A stretch of DNA of 6,305 nucleotides from Nanobdellota archaeon (GTDB lineage: Archaea > Nanobdellota > Nanobdellia > SCGC-AAA011-G17 > GW2011-AR17): contig JASEIA010000083.1 in the NCBI GenBank assembly GCA_030018575.1, forward strand, positions 1-6,305, in the 5' to 3' direction. Shown here piece by piece: positions 1 to 5,365 of this stretch (its first letter is position 1; every line of letters starts with the position of its first letter). The notes beneath the pieces were generated by a model. The model was not told the DNA's origin. It worked only from the letters and a program-made list of their open reading frames with translations, and searched no databases. The position numbers and the translations under genes were made by a program.

Positions 1-105
1 ACCAAGCGCAAGAACCGCCAAAAGTAGGATATGCCGAAGTTTGAAGAGAACCGCAAAAACGTATGTATTAAGCTCCCTCGTCAAATAATTTCTTTCCCTC
101 GTCAA
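1..105 (-). CDS. Hypothetical membrane or exported protein, N-terminus only (runs off left edge)
   Basis: An open frame of 35 codons without a stop runs on the minus strand from a TTG at 105-103 to the window edge. The TTG lies 2 nt after the stop of the FG-GAP gene, and the AGGA within that gene's last codons (CAG GAA TAA) sits about 6 nt before it, so translational coupling is plausible. The first 14 residues are polar and contain a repeated LTRE unit encoded by a 21-bp tandem repeat. They are followed by a strongly hydrophobic stretch with basic residues in the middle (KLRH, then ILLLAVLALG), typical of a signal peptide or first membrane helix. A second in-frame TTG at 84-82 is an alternative start. 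I do not recognise the family. The call rests on an uninterrupted frame, hydrophobicity and gene spacing, and only a fragment is visible, so it is tentative. Confidence 0.42.
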   Translation of the reverse strand, partial: MTRERNYLTRELNTYVFAVLFKLRHILLLAVLALG

Positions 106-107
106 AT
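74..107. repeat. 21-bp tandem repeat (13-bp identical cores)
   Basis: The 13-mer TCCCTCGTCAAAT occurs at 74-86 and again at 95-107, a period of 21 bp. On the minus strand this reads ATTTGACGAGGGA twice, directly after the stop of the FG-GAP gene. Because the period is a multiple of three, it encodes a repeated L-T-R-E unit if the coupled minus-strand gene is real. Each copy contains a TTG start codon and a GAGGGA that could act as a weak ribosome site for the next TTG. Confidence 0.8.
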
Positions 108-626
108 TTATTCCTGATAATAAACCTCAATTCTGTCTGTCACTGCATAGATAATATCCTTCCTGCCATCGCGGTTCAAATCCTTTACTTCTAACCCAAC
201 TCCGACAAGATAAGTATTGCCAGCATTTATCACAAACCCCTTGTCCTCAAACCTCATCGCTCCTTTGTTCCTAAGCCATCTTACTCCTGAAGGAGATGCA
301 AGAACAACATCTTCCCTTCCGTCATTATCCATATCAGCCAAGGCAACAGCAACCCTTGCATCTGGATTTTCACCTGAAGTGCTGAATATAAAGCCCTGAT
401 TAGAATATCCTGAATTAGTGCCTTTGTAAAGCTGTACACCTGGTGGAGATGCAAGAATTAAATCCAAGTCACCGTCATTGTCCAAATCAGCAGAAGCAAC
501 GCTTACATCATAAGGATAGCCTAACCCTGTTTCAGCCCTTTCCTGAAGCACAAACCTGTTAGCGTCAGAAGCAAATGCCAAGCCTGCTGTTAAAATGCTC
601 GCCAGTGTAAAAGCCGCTTTTTTCAT
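108..626 (-). CDS. Secreted protein with three FG-GAP/VCBS-like calcium-loop repeats
   Basis: The product is 172 aa, probably exported. Residues 1-19 form a signal peptide: MKK, a hydrophobic core, then a cleavage site after AFA. The rest holds three repeats, each centred on an Asp-rich loop: D47-x-D-x-D-G-D-x-D55, D98-x-D-x-D-G-x-x-D106 and D149-x-N-x-D-G-x-x-D157. The spacing is exactly 51 residues, and LASPxGV follows the first two loops. Loops of this kind are typical of FG-GAP/VCBS beta-propeller blades and bind calcium, usually in adhesins or surface proteins. Full propellers have about seven blades, so three is short; it may oligomerise or be a minimal module. The ATG at 626 is chosen over a GTG at 635 because GAGGTG (633-638) is a strong ribosome site that the GTG would overlap. 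It is probably first in an operon with the hydrophobic gene downstream. Ligand and exact role are unknown. Confidence 0.85.
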   Translation of the reverse strand: MKKAAFTLASILTAGLAFASDANRFVLQERAETGLGYPYDVSVASADLDNDGDLDLILASPPGVQLYKGTNSGYSNQGFIFSTSGENPDARVAVALADMDNDGREDVVLASPSGVRWLRNKGAMRFEDKGFVINAGNTYLVGVGLEVKDLNRDGRKDIIYAVTDRIEVYYQE

Positions 627-632
627 GAAAAC

Positions 633-638
633 CACCTC
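633..638 (-). promoter_or_regulatory. Ribosome binding site GAGGTG that fixes the FG-GAP gene start
   Basis: On the minus strand GAGGTG lies 6 nt before the ATG at 626. It matches the archaeal anti-SD region well. It overlaps the alternative GTG start at 635, which argues against that longer reading. Confidence 0.75.
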
Positions 639-648
639 ACACAGTGAG
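636..648. repeat. Short perfect inverted repeat CTCAC-ACA-GTGAG
   Basis: Two 5-nt arms (636-640 and 644-648) flank a 3-nt centre, spanning the predicted transcript start and the ribosome site of the FG-GAP gene. It could be an operator half-site pair or a chance palindrome. The arms are short, so confidence in any function is low. Confidence 0.35.
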
Positions 649-660
649 ATAAACTAAAGG

Positions 661-669
661 TATAAAAAG
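661..669 (-). promoter_or_regulatory. TATA box for the FG-GAP gene
   Basis: The minus strand reads CTTTTTATA here, preceded by an A/T-rich stretch. Archaeal TATA boxes centre about 26 nt before the transcript start. That puts the start near 639 and gives a leader of about 13 nt that just contains the GAGGTG ribosome site. The same geometry recurs at the MNT gene in this window, which supports the call. A plus-strand role of the same A/T-rich block cannot be excluded. Confidence 0.6.
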
Positions 670-768
670 ATTTCGGAAAAAACCCTTACTCAAAAATGCA
701 AAACAACTGCAAAGCAGGAATTAATGCTGGAAGCCTGCCTTTCCTTTTGGCTCTGCTACACAATAAAG

Positions 769-776
769 CTTATATC
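769..776 (+). promoter_or_regulatory. Candidate TATA box for the intein-bearing ATPase gene
   Basis: CTTATATC, preceded by AATAAAG, centres at about 772. A start 26 nt downstream falls at about 799, exactly on the GTG chosen as the translation start, implying a leaderless mRNA. A second TATA-like block, CTATATATG at 789-797, would instead serve a start near 819 and the ATG at 838. The two cannot be separated from sequence alone. Confidence 0.45.
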
Positions 777-798
777 CCCAAAACTACCCTATATATGC

Positions 799-3700
799 GT
801 GGCTTTTGACGTAATCATAGGAAGAAACGAAGCAGACATGAAGCTTCTCGGGAAGCAGGGCACTGTTCTCATTGGAAAAAGCTATGTCAAGATGGGCAGG
901 ACTACTTCCCTCTCAAACCCCATTCACATGGATATTGCAAAGGGGCATGTTATTTACATTGTTGGCAAGAGGGGATCTGGTAAATGCGTAAGCCCTAATA
1001 CTAAAATACAAATAGCAAATAATGTCTGGCTTACTGCTGAGGATATTTACAAGAATTACACAGAGGGAGGCAAACTTGTATTAAAAAACAAAAAGGAAAC
1101 TTTATTTGAACTAAAAAAAGAAGTAAATGTCAAATCAATGGATGAAAATCTTATCCTTGCCAGCATGCCTGTATCGCATATTTATAGAAAAAAAGTAAAT
1201 GAAAAATTATACAGGATTCATGCCAATGAGCGGGAAATAATAGTCACAAAAGAACACCCGCTGCTTGTTTCTGACAAAAGCGGCCTTTTTTGGTTAGAAG
1301 CAGGAAAGCTAAAAGAGGGAAATACCATAGCAATCCCGCAAAAAGCTGAAACTGCATTAGCATTAGTCAGCAAAGAAGGATATAGCTATACAGCTACAGC
1401 ACAAGAGGTTATATTCGCAACAATAGATAAGATAGAAAGCTTTCATTACTCTGGCTATGTCTATGACTTGACAGTGCCTTATACTCATAATTTCATTGCA
1501 GGAGAAAATGGAGGTATAGTCTGCCATAACTCCTACACAATGGGCGCAATAGCAGAAGGCATAATGGACCTTCCTGATGAAGTGAGAAAAAACCTTGCAA
1601 TGATTATGATGGACACAATGGGAGTTTACTGGACAATGAAATACCCAAACCAGAAGGATGAGGACTTGCTTGAATTATGGGGCTTGCAGGGCAAGGGAAT
1701 GGATGTGAAGATTTACACGCCTGCCGGCTTTTTCCAGAAATACAAGGACGACGGAATTCCAACTGACTTTGCATTTGCGATAAAGCCGTCTGACTTAACT
1801 TCCCAGGACTGGATTCTCGGGTTTGAGCTTGACTCGAACAGCGCTGTTGCAATTCTCATTGAAAAAACACTGGGGGATATGGCTGATGCAGGCATAACTG
1901 ATTACAGCATAAATGACATAATGGAGAGGATTTCAGCAGACGCCTCGTTTGAGCAGGAAACAAGGAATGAGGCAGTAAACAGGCTAAGGGCTGCCGAGAG
2001 ATGGGGATTGTTTGACGAGAACGGAATGGACATGATGGAACTAGTAAAGCCCGGGCAGATTTCAATCTTGGATTTGTCGCCTTACGTTGCAACTCCCGGC
2101 GGATGGGGGGTAAAGGCGCTGGTTTTGGGGCTTGTAGGGATGAGGGTGTTTACCCAAAGAATGCTTGCAAGAAAGGCAGAGGAGCTTGACGCGATCAAGA
2201 TTGGCTACAGCTATTTCCAGGCAGCTGAAGAAATTGGAAACAGGGAGCCGCTGCCGCTTGTATGGCTTGTGGTGGATGAGTGCCTGCCGACAGATTCAAT
2301 TGTGATTACAAGCAAGAACCATACCCCCATAGGAGATATTTATAAGCGATTCAAAAATGGCGAAGCTTTTAAGGTTCTCGGATATAACACAGAAACAAAT
2401 GAATATGGATATTACGATGTCACAAATGTGTGGGAAAAGCCTGCAAGGGAAATGGTGGGGCTGGTAACAGAGACAGGCAGGCTCTTAAAGTGCACTCCTG
2501 AGCATAAGGTTCTTTCAAAATATGGCTTTTTGGATGCAATAGAATGTAAAGAGATTGCTGTTCCGCTTAAGGAGCCATACTCTGAAAGGCCGGAGCTTAT
2601 AAAAGCAAGGCTGACAGGGCATATATTTGGGGATGGATGGTCCAGCCCAAAAACAAAAGATATTGGATTTTCAGGCAAGGGATGCAATAAAGATTTGGAA
2701 CAGATTAAAAATGACCTTTCTGCGCTAGGGCTTAAGTCCAGCAATATACACACACGAGCAACATGTTCTGAAATAACAAATGAAAAAGGCAAAAAGATAA
2801 GCGTAAAAGGAACCAGCCAGTCCATCCATGCAAGCCATAAGGCGTTTGAATACTTTTCAGCATTAGGCATCCCGCAAGGTGAAAAAGCCATTTGTGAATA
2901 TGGAATTCCCGAGTGGATAAAAAATGCCTCAAAAGAAGAAAAGGCGGAATTTTTGGCTGCGCTGATTGGAAGCGATGGGACGATTATATCTCCTGCAAAA
3001 AAAGTTCCTTCTGACTTTAATCCTGTAAGGCTCTCGTTTAACAAGATTGAAGATAAAGAGGAAAACGCTGTTGAATTTGCAAATGACATCTCTGCGCTTT
3101 TCTGCGATTTAGGCATAGAAGTCAGCAATATCTGCAAAAGAGAAGGCAACTTGCGGAAAGACGGCAAAAAGACGCTGAAAGCAGTTATCACAATAGCAAA
3201 GAATACAGCAAATATGATAAGATTCCTTGAAAATGTCGGGTACAGGTACTGCGCAAGAAAGGAAAAAGAGGCGCAGAGATGGCTTTCTTATTTAAAGGCA
3301 AGAAAAAGAGTGGTTGAAGAAAGAGAAATTCTACGGCAAAAAGCGCTGGAGCTGCAAAAACAAGGGCTGGGAAAAACAAGAATTGCAAAAAAGCTTGGTG
3401 TAAAAGAGTATGAGGCAAGGGAATGGATTTACAGCAAAGGAAAGGCAGGGGTGCCTAAAGTATTCCCTTCATTCAGGGAATGGGTTTCTGAGAGGGAAAA
3501 TGAAGGAGTTCTATTTGAAAAAGTGATTTCAAGAGCAGAATTGCCTCCTGAAAAGCTGTATGACATATCAGTTGATAAAGTGCATAATTTTGTTGCAAAC
3601 GGATGCATAGTGCACAACTGCCATGAGTTTTTGCCGCGCGAGGGAAAAACAGCCGCAACTGACGCATTAGTAACAATAATGCGGGAAGGAAGGCAGCCCG

Positions 3701-4017
3701 GCGTTTGCTTAATATTAGCTACGCAACAGCCAGGGAAGATTCATTCGGATGTAATGAGCCAGTCAGATATCATAATCGCGCACAGGCTGACTGCAAAGCC
3801 TGATGTTGACGCTCTTGCTTCAATGTCGCAGAGCTATTTGGCGAAAGGCCTGCCCAGATTGCTTGATGAATTGCCGAGAGTGCCCGGAGCTGCATTGATT
3901 CTTGATGACAACTCAGAAAGGTTCTATCCGATGAGGGTAAGGCCGAGATTGACGTGGCACGGAGGGGCAGCGCCTTCTGCAATCAAGTACAAGAGGAAGG
4001 TTGAGTTTGGGCTGTAA
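799..4017 (+). CDS. HerA/DUF87-family ATPase precursor with two inteins
   Basis: The precursor is 1072 aa and the predicted spliced product 444 aa. The extein is a HerA/FtsK-superfamily P-loop ATPase. Such enzymes form hexameric DNA-translocating rings; HerA works with NurA in DNA-end processing, but no nurA is visible here. Visible motifs are Walker A GKRGSGK-S (964-984 plus 1531-1533), Walker B VWLVVDE (2260-2280) continuing as CHEFLPREGK after the second intein, a sensor-like ATQQPG near 3718-3735, and a candidate arginine finger in AHRLTAK (R996). Only about 55 residues precede Walker A, so the HAS-barrel of classical HerA appears absent. Start choice: the frame is open back to an ATG at 724 (1097 aa), but I place the start at GTG 799 (MAFDVIIGR) because, from memory of related archaeal ATPases, a D-x-I-I-G-R stretch near the N-terminus is conserved, and a TATA box sits 26 nt upstream. 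The ATG at 838 would delete that stretch. The first 25 codons of the longest frame look like promoter. The exact DNA role is inferred. Confidence 0.9.
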   Translation: MAFDVIIGRNEADMKLLGKQGTVLIGKSYVKMGRTTSLSNPIHMDIAKGHVIYIVGKRGSGKCVSPNTKIQIANNVWLTAEDIYKNYTEGGKLVLKNKKETLFELKKEVNVKSMDENLILASMPVSHIYRKKVNEKLYRIHANEREIIVTKEHPLLVSDKSGLFWLEAGKLKEGNTIAIPQKAETALALVSKEGYSYTATAQEVIFATIDKIESFHYSGYVYDLTVPYTHNFIAGENGGIVCHNSYTMGAIAEGIMDLPDEVRKNLAMIMMDTMGVYWTMKYPNQKDEDLLELWGLQGKGMDVKIYTPAGFFQKYKDDGIPTDFAFAIKPSDLTSQDWILGFELDSNSAVAILIEKTLGDMADAGITDYSINDIMERISADASFEQETRNEAVNRLRAAERWGLFDENGMDMMELVKPGQISILDLSPYVATPGGWGVKALVLGLVGMRVFTQRMLARKAEELDAIKIGYSYFQAAEEIGNREPLPLVWLVVDECLPTDSIVITSKNHTPIGDIYKRFKNGEAFKVLGYNTETNEYGYYDVTNVWEKPAREMVGLVTETGRLLKCTPEHKVLSKYGFLDAIECKEIAVPLKEPYSERPELIKARLTGHIFGDGWSSPKTKDIGFSGKGCNKDLEQIKNDLSALGLKSSNIHTRATCSEITNEKGKKISVKGTSQSIHASHKAFEYFSALGIPQGEKAICEYGIPEWIKNASKEEKAEFLAALIGSDGTIISPAKKVPSDFNPVRLSFNKIEDKEENAVEFANDISALFCDLGIEVSNICKREGNLRKDGKKTLKAVITIAKNTANMIRFLENVGYRYCARKEKEAQRWLSYLKARKRVVEEREILRQKALELQKQGLGKTRIAKKLGVKEYEAREWIYSKGKAGVPKVFPSFREWVSERENEGVLFEKVISRAELPPEKLYDISVDKVHNFVANGCIVHNCHEFLPREGKTAATDALVTIMREGRQPGVCLILATQQPGKIHSDVMSQSDIIIAHRLTAKPDVDALASMSQSYLAKGLPRLLDELPRVPGAALILDDNSERFYPMRVRPRLTWHGGAAPSAIKYKRKVEFGL
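985..1530 (+). other. Mini-intein in the Walker A motif of the ATPase
   Basis: This is 182 aa, precursor residues 63-244. It starts with Cys63 (CVSPNTKI, block A) and ends VCHN, followed by Ser245 as the +1 nucleophile. Block B shows T150-K-E-H153-P. Block F is VYDLTVPYTHNFIA (221-234), and block G is GGIVCHN. No LAGLIDADG motif lies between blocks B and F, only a short linker, so this is an endonuclease-free splicing element of the Hint fold. All residues expected for class 1 splicing are present (Cys1, block B Thr and His, penultimate His, terminal Asn, +1 Ser), so it should be active. The interruption falls exactly between Lys62 and Ser245 of the P-loop, and removal restores GKRGSGKS. By eye the DNA is more A-rich than the flanking extein, fitting a separate origin. 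Confidence 0.93.
2281..3618 (+). mobile_element. Full-length LAGLIDADG intein in the Walker B motif, with an added HTH
   Basis: This is 446 aa, precursor residues 495-940. It begins with Cys495 (CLPTDSIVI) and ends GCIVHN, with Cys941 as the +1 residue. Block B is T566-P-E-H569, and block F is LYDISVDKVHNFVAN (920-934). The central region has two dodecapeptide motifs of a LAGLIDADG homing endonuclease: LTGHIFGDG (605-613) and FLAALIGSDG (718-727). Both keep the acidic residue (D612, D726) that binds metal, so nuclease activity is plausible. Between the nuclease and block F lies a basic segment that reads as a helix-turn-helix (about 847-880: QGLGKTRIAKKLGV then YEAREWIY), perhaps an extra DNA-recognition module. 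Such inteins spread by cutting alleles that lack them, here at the Walker B codons. Removal restores VVDECHEF. Confidence 0.93.
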
Positions 4018-4040
4018 GCAAAAAGGCGGCTGGAATTCAG

Positions 4041-4080
4041 TTATTGTTTATATTTCGAAAGAATGTTTATTTCTTTTGTT
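4041..4080 (+). terminator. Possible T-rich terminator for the ATPase gene
   Basis: Beyond the ATPase stop the plus strand becomes T-rich in two runs (TTATTGTTTATATTTC and TTTATTTCTTTTGTT), without a clear hairpin. Archaeal polymerase stops at such oligo-T tracts. The second run overlaps the 3' end of the convergent HEPN gene, so its composition may partly reflect coding sequence. Confidence 0.3.
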
Positions 4081-4582
4081 GAGAATTCATTTTTAATTCT
4101 TCAAGCAGTTCTTTTATTCTCTCTACAAATTCTTTTGCATTGCCCATTATATTCCTGCATCTTTCACTTTCCATAGATGTCTTCGAGCCATACTGCATTT
4201 CTTCCCTTATGGATTTTGCGTCTTTATCCCCTTCCTGCATACCCATTATCATAGCAATATATTTTGGTTCGAGGCGAATTATTCCTTCTTCAATAAACTT
4301 TTCTATAAAGGTTATAGAGCATTCCTGGTTTCTTGACTCATAGCCAAACCGGCAGAGAACCGCAAGCAAAGAATGATACATTGAATAGAATGCGGCTGAA
4401 GCCACCCAGTCAGTCCTTCCTCCTTCATAAAGCATCTGCATAGCGCCCAAATCAGATTCTGCTTTTTTAATCTGCCTTTCAGATTCAGCATAATCAGGGT
4501 TAATTTTCTTAATCCCTTTATGATTTTTTCCTGTTTCTCCTTTTTTAAGGCACCATTTGAACTTTTCGTCAATTTTGCCCAT
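4067..4582 (-). CDS. HEPN-domain protein, partner of the MNT gene (probable toxin-antitoxin component)
   Basis: The product is 171 aa, soluble and largely helical. The HEPN signature is the helix around residues 59-76 with FYSMYHSLLAVL (65-76), followed by GYESRNQECSITFIEKF (80-96) and a later SIREEMQYGS (124-133). HEPN proteins encoded beside MNT nucleotidyltransferases are usually RNases (toxins) held in check by AMP transfer to a Tyr near the RX4-6H site. Here no RX4-6H can be found: R84-N-Q-E-C88 sits where I would expect it, and the only His residues are H21 and H70. The protein may therefore be a non-RNase HEPN, a binding partner for the nucleotidyltransferase, or use another active site. 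The start overlaps the end of the MNT gene by 14 nt, so translation is probably coupled; the local ribosome site is weak. About 20 basic N-terminal residues are less typical, and a later start is possible. Confidence 0.85.
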   Translation of the reverse strand: MGKIDEKFKWCLKKGETGKNHKGIKKINPDYAESERQIKKAESDLGAMQMLYEGGRTDWVASAAFYSMYHSLLAVLCRFGYESRNQECSITFIEKFIEEGIIRLEPKYIAMIMGMQEGDKDAKSIREEMQYGSKTSMESERCRNIMGNAKEFVERIKELLEELKMNSQQKK

Positions 4583-5162
4583 TTTTTATGGCATCCACAA
4601 GCAAGCCCCTCCCTTTTAAGACAACACCTGTCCTTATTTCTTCCAGTATGGCTTTGTCCTTCTTTTTAAGGTTTTCTGTTAAATCAGCCATAGTTTGATA
4701 AACAGCATGCAGTTTTTTTGGCTTTATTGCATTTAATTTATGTATAGCTTCCTCAATAGCATTAAGGTTTTTTCTGCCAAATACGAGGAGAATATCAATG
4801 TCTCCCGCCTCTCTTCCTTTTTTGAGCACAGAGCCGAAAAGAACTGCAATTTCTGCCATTTCTATAACCTGCTTCAAGTCATTAATCCAAATGTTGATGT
4901 AAGGGGAGATGCTTTTTTCTGCCATGGCGAACTTGCAGGCATCCAGCGCTTCATTGGAAGAATAGTCAATCTTATAAAATATATTATTTCCCATCCTTTT
5001 TTCTGCCAGGAAACCCTGGCTCTTGAGTTTCTTCAGGATTTTGAACATGCCCCCGGGGCTTATGTTAAGCATTCTTGCCAGATGGTTTATATTATAGTCT
5101 TCAAAGAAGTTTCTAAGCAAAAAGTCCATTGTTCTTGCCTCGTTTGCCGTAAGCGAAACCAT
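4569..5162 (-). CDS. Winged-HTH/MNT nucleotidyltransferase fusion (probable antitoxin and autoregulator)
   Basis: The product is 197 aa. Residues 1-68 form a winged helix-turn-helix resembling MarR/ArsR-type readers: NINHLARMLNISPGGMFKIL, then KLKSQGFLAEKRMGNNIFYKI as recognition helix and wing. Residues about 100-190 form a minimal nucleotidyltransferase of the pol-beta fold, with FGS (109-111), nine residues, then D121-I-D123, the metal-binding pair. In MNT-HEPN modules this enzyme transfers AMP to the HEPN partner and neutralises it. The fused wHTH suggests it also binds its own promoter, although this is inferred. It is the first gene of a two-gene operon and overlaps the HEPN gene by 14 nt. 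The ATG at 5162 is chosen over a GTG at 5171 because AGGTGA (5168-5173) is 5 nt upstream and would be covered by the GTG. A TATA box lies at 5199-5206. Confidence 0.88.
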   Translation of the reverse strand: MVSLTANEARTMDFLLRNFFEDYNINHLARMLNISPGGMFKILKKLKSQGFLAEKRMGNNIFYKIDYSSNEALDACKFAMAEKSISPYINIWINDLKQVIEMAEIAVLFGSVLKKGREAGDIDILLVFGRKNLNAIEEAIHKLNAIKPKKLHAVYQTMADLTENLKKKDKAILEEIRTGVVLKGRGLLVDAIKNGQN

Positions 5163-5167
5163 CTTAT

Positions 5168-5173
5168 TCACCT
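5168..5173 (-). promoter_or_regulatory. Ribosome binding site AGGTGA that fixes the MNT gene start
   Basis: On the minus strand AGGTGA lies 5 nt before the ATG at 5162. The alternative GTG start (5171-5169) is part of this same site, which favours the shorter protein. Confidence 0.7.
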
Positions 5174-5198
5174 ATGGTAAATAATTATTCACTTAGAG

Positions 5199-5206
5199 TA
5201 TATAAA
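5199..5206 (-). promoter_or_regulatory. TATA box of the MNT-HEPN operon
   Basis: The minus strand reads TTTATATA, a consensus archaeal TATA box. The predicted transcript start near 5176 gives a leader of about 14 nt that just contains the AGGTGA ribosome site. The wHTH of the first gene product is a candidate regulator of this promoter. Confidence 0.75.
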
Positions 5207-5365
5207 CTTTGTGCCTTCAAAATTTTTGCGTGGTTCCCCGAAATTAATGCACCCCTATTTAAAGCGCTATTTCTCCGAGATTATAGCCAAAAAGTATGAT
5301 ATTAAGGAAGATTCAGGCATTTTATAAATGGAGTTTATTATCACCAACGAGGCAAAATCGGAGCT
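5207..5365. other. Non-coding stretch between MNT operon promoter and small membrane protein gene
   Basis: No convincing gene or RNA is visible. The one notable element is CTATTTAAAG at 5255-5264, which on either strand resembles an archaeal TATA box (CTTTAAATAG on the minus strand, predicted start near 5233). It could be a second, distal promoter of the MNT operon or drive a short untranslated RNA. A plus-strand frame at 5296-5412 encodes 38 aa but runs antisense into the membrane protein gene and has no ribosome site. Confidence 0.4.

Noticed and set aside
1..117. Plus-strand readings: a basic C-terminus TKRKNRQK ending at 27 and a 28-aa frame starting at 31
   Set aside because: The basic tail could be the end of an upstream gene, but it is only eight codons. 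The 28-aa frame has no ribosome site and includes the tandem repeat. The minus-strand hydrophobic frame explains the region better.
627..635. GTG start at 635 for the FG-GAP protein
   Set aside because: It lies within the GAGGTG ribosome site that serves the ATG at 626, and it would add residues before a standard MKK signal peptide.
2412..3191. Long minus-strand open frame (259 aa) inside the second intein
   Set aside because: It is antisense to the LAGLIDADG intein, whose motifs are clear on the plus strand. The translation is Ser/Leu/Phe-rich, as expected of a shadow, with no ribosome site or promoter.
5163..5171. GTG start at 5171 for the MNT protein
   Set aside because: It overlaps the AGGTGA ribosome site that is correctly spaced for the ATG at 5162.
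4740..5180. Plus-strand frame of 146 aa
   Set aside because: It is antisense to the wHTH-MNT gene, which has a clear domain structure, TATA box and ribosome site. The plus-strand translation shows no recognisable motif.
5310..5350. Box C/D-like signals (GGTGATAA ... CTGA) on the minus strand
   Set aside because: Only one imperfect C-like and one D-like box can be seen; the second pair and terminal stem are missing, so a C/D guide RNA is not supported.
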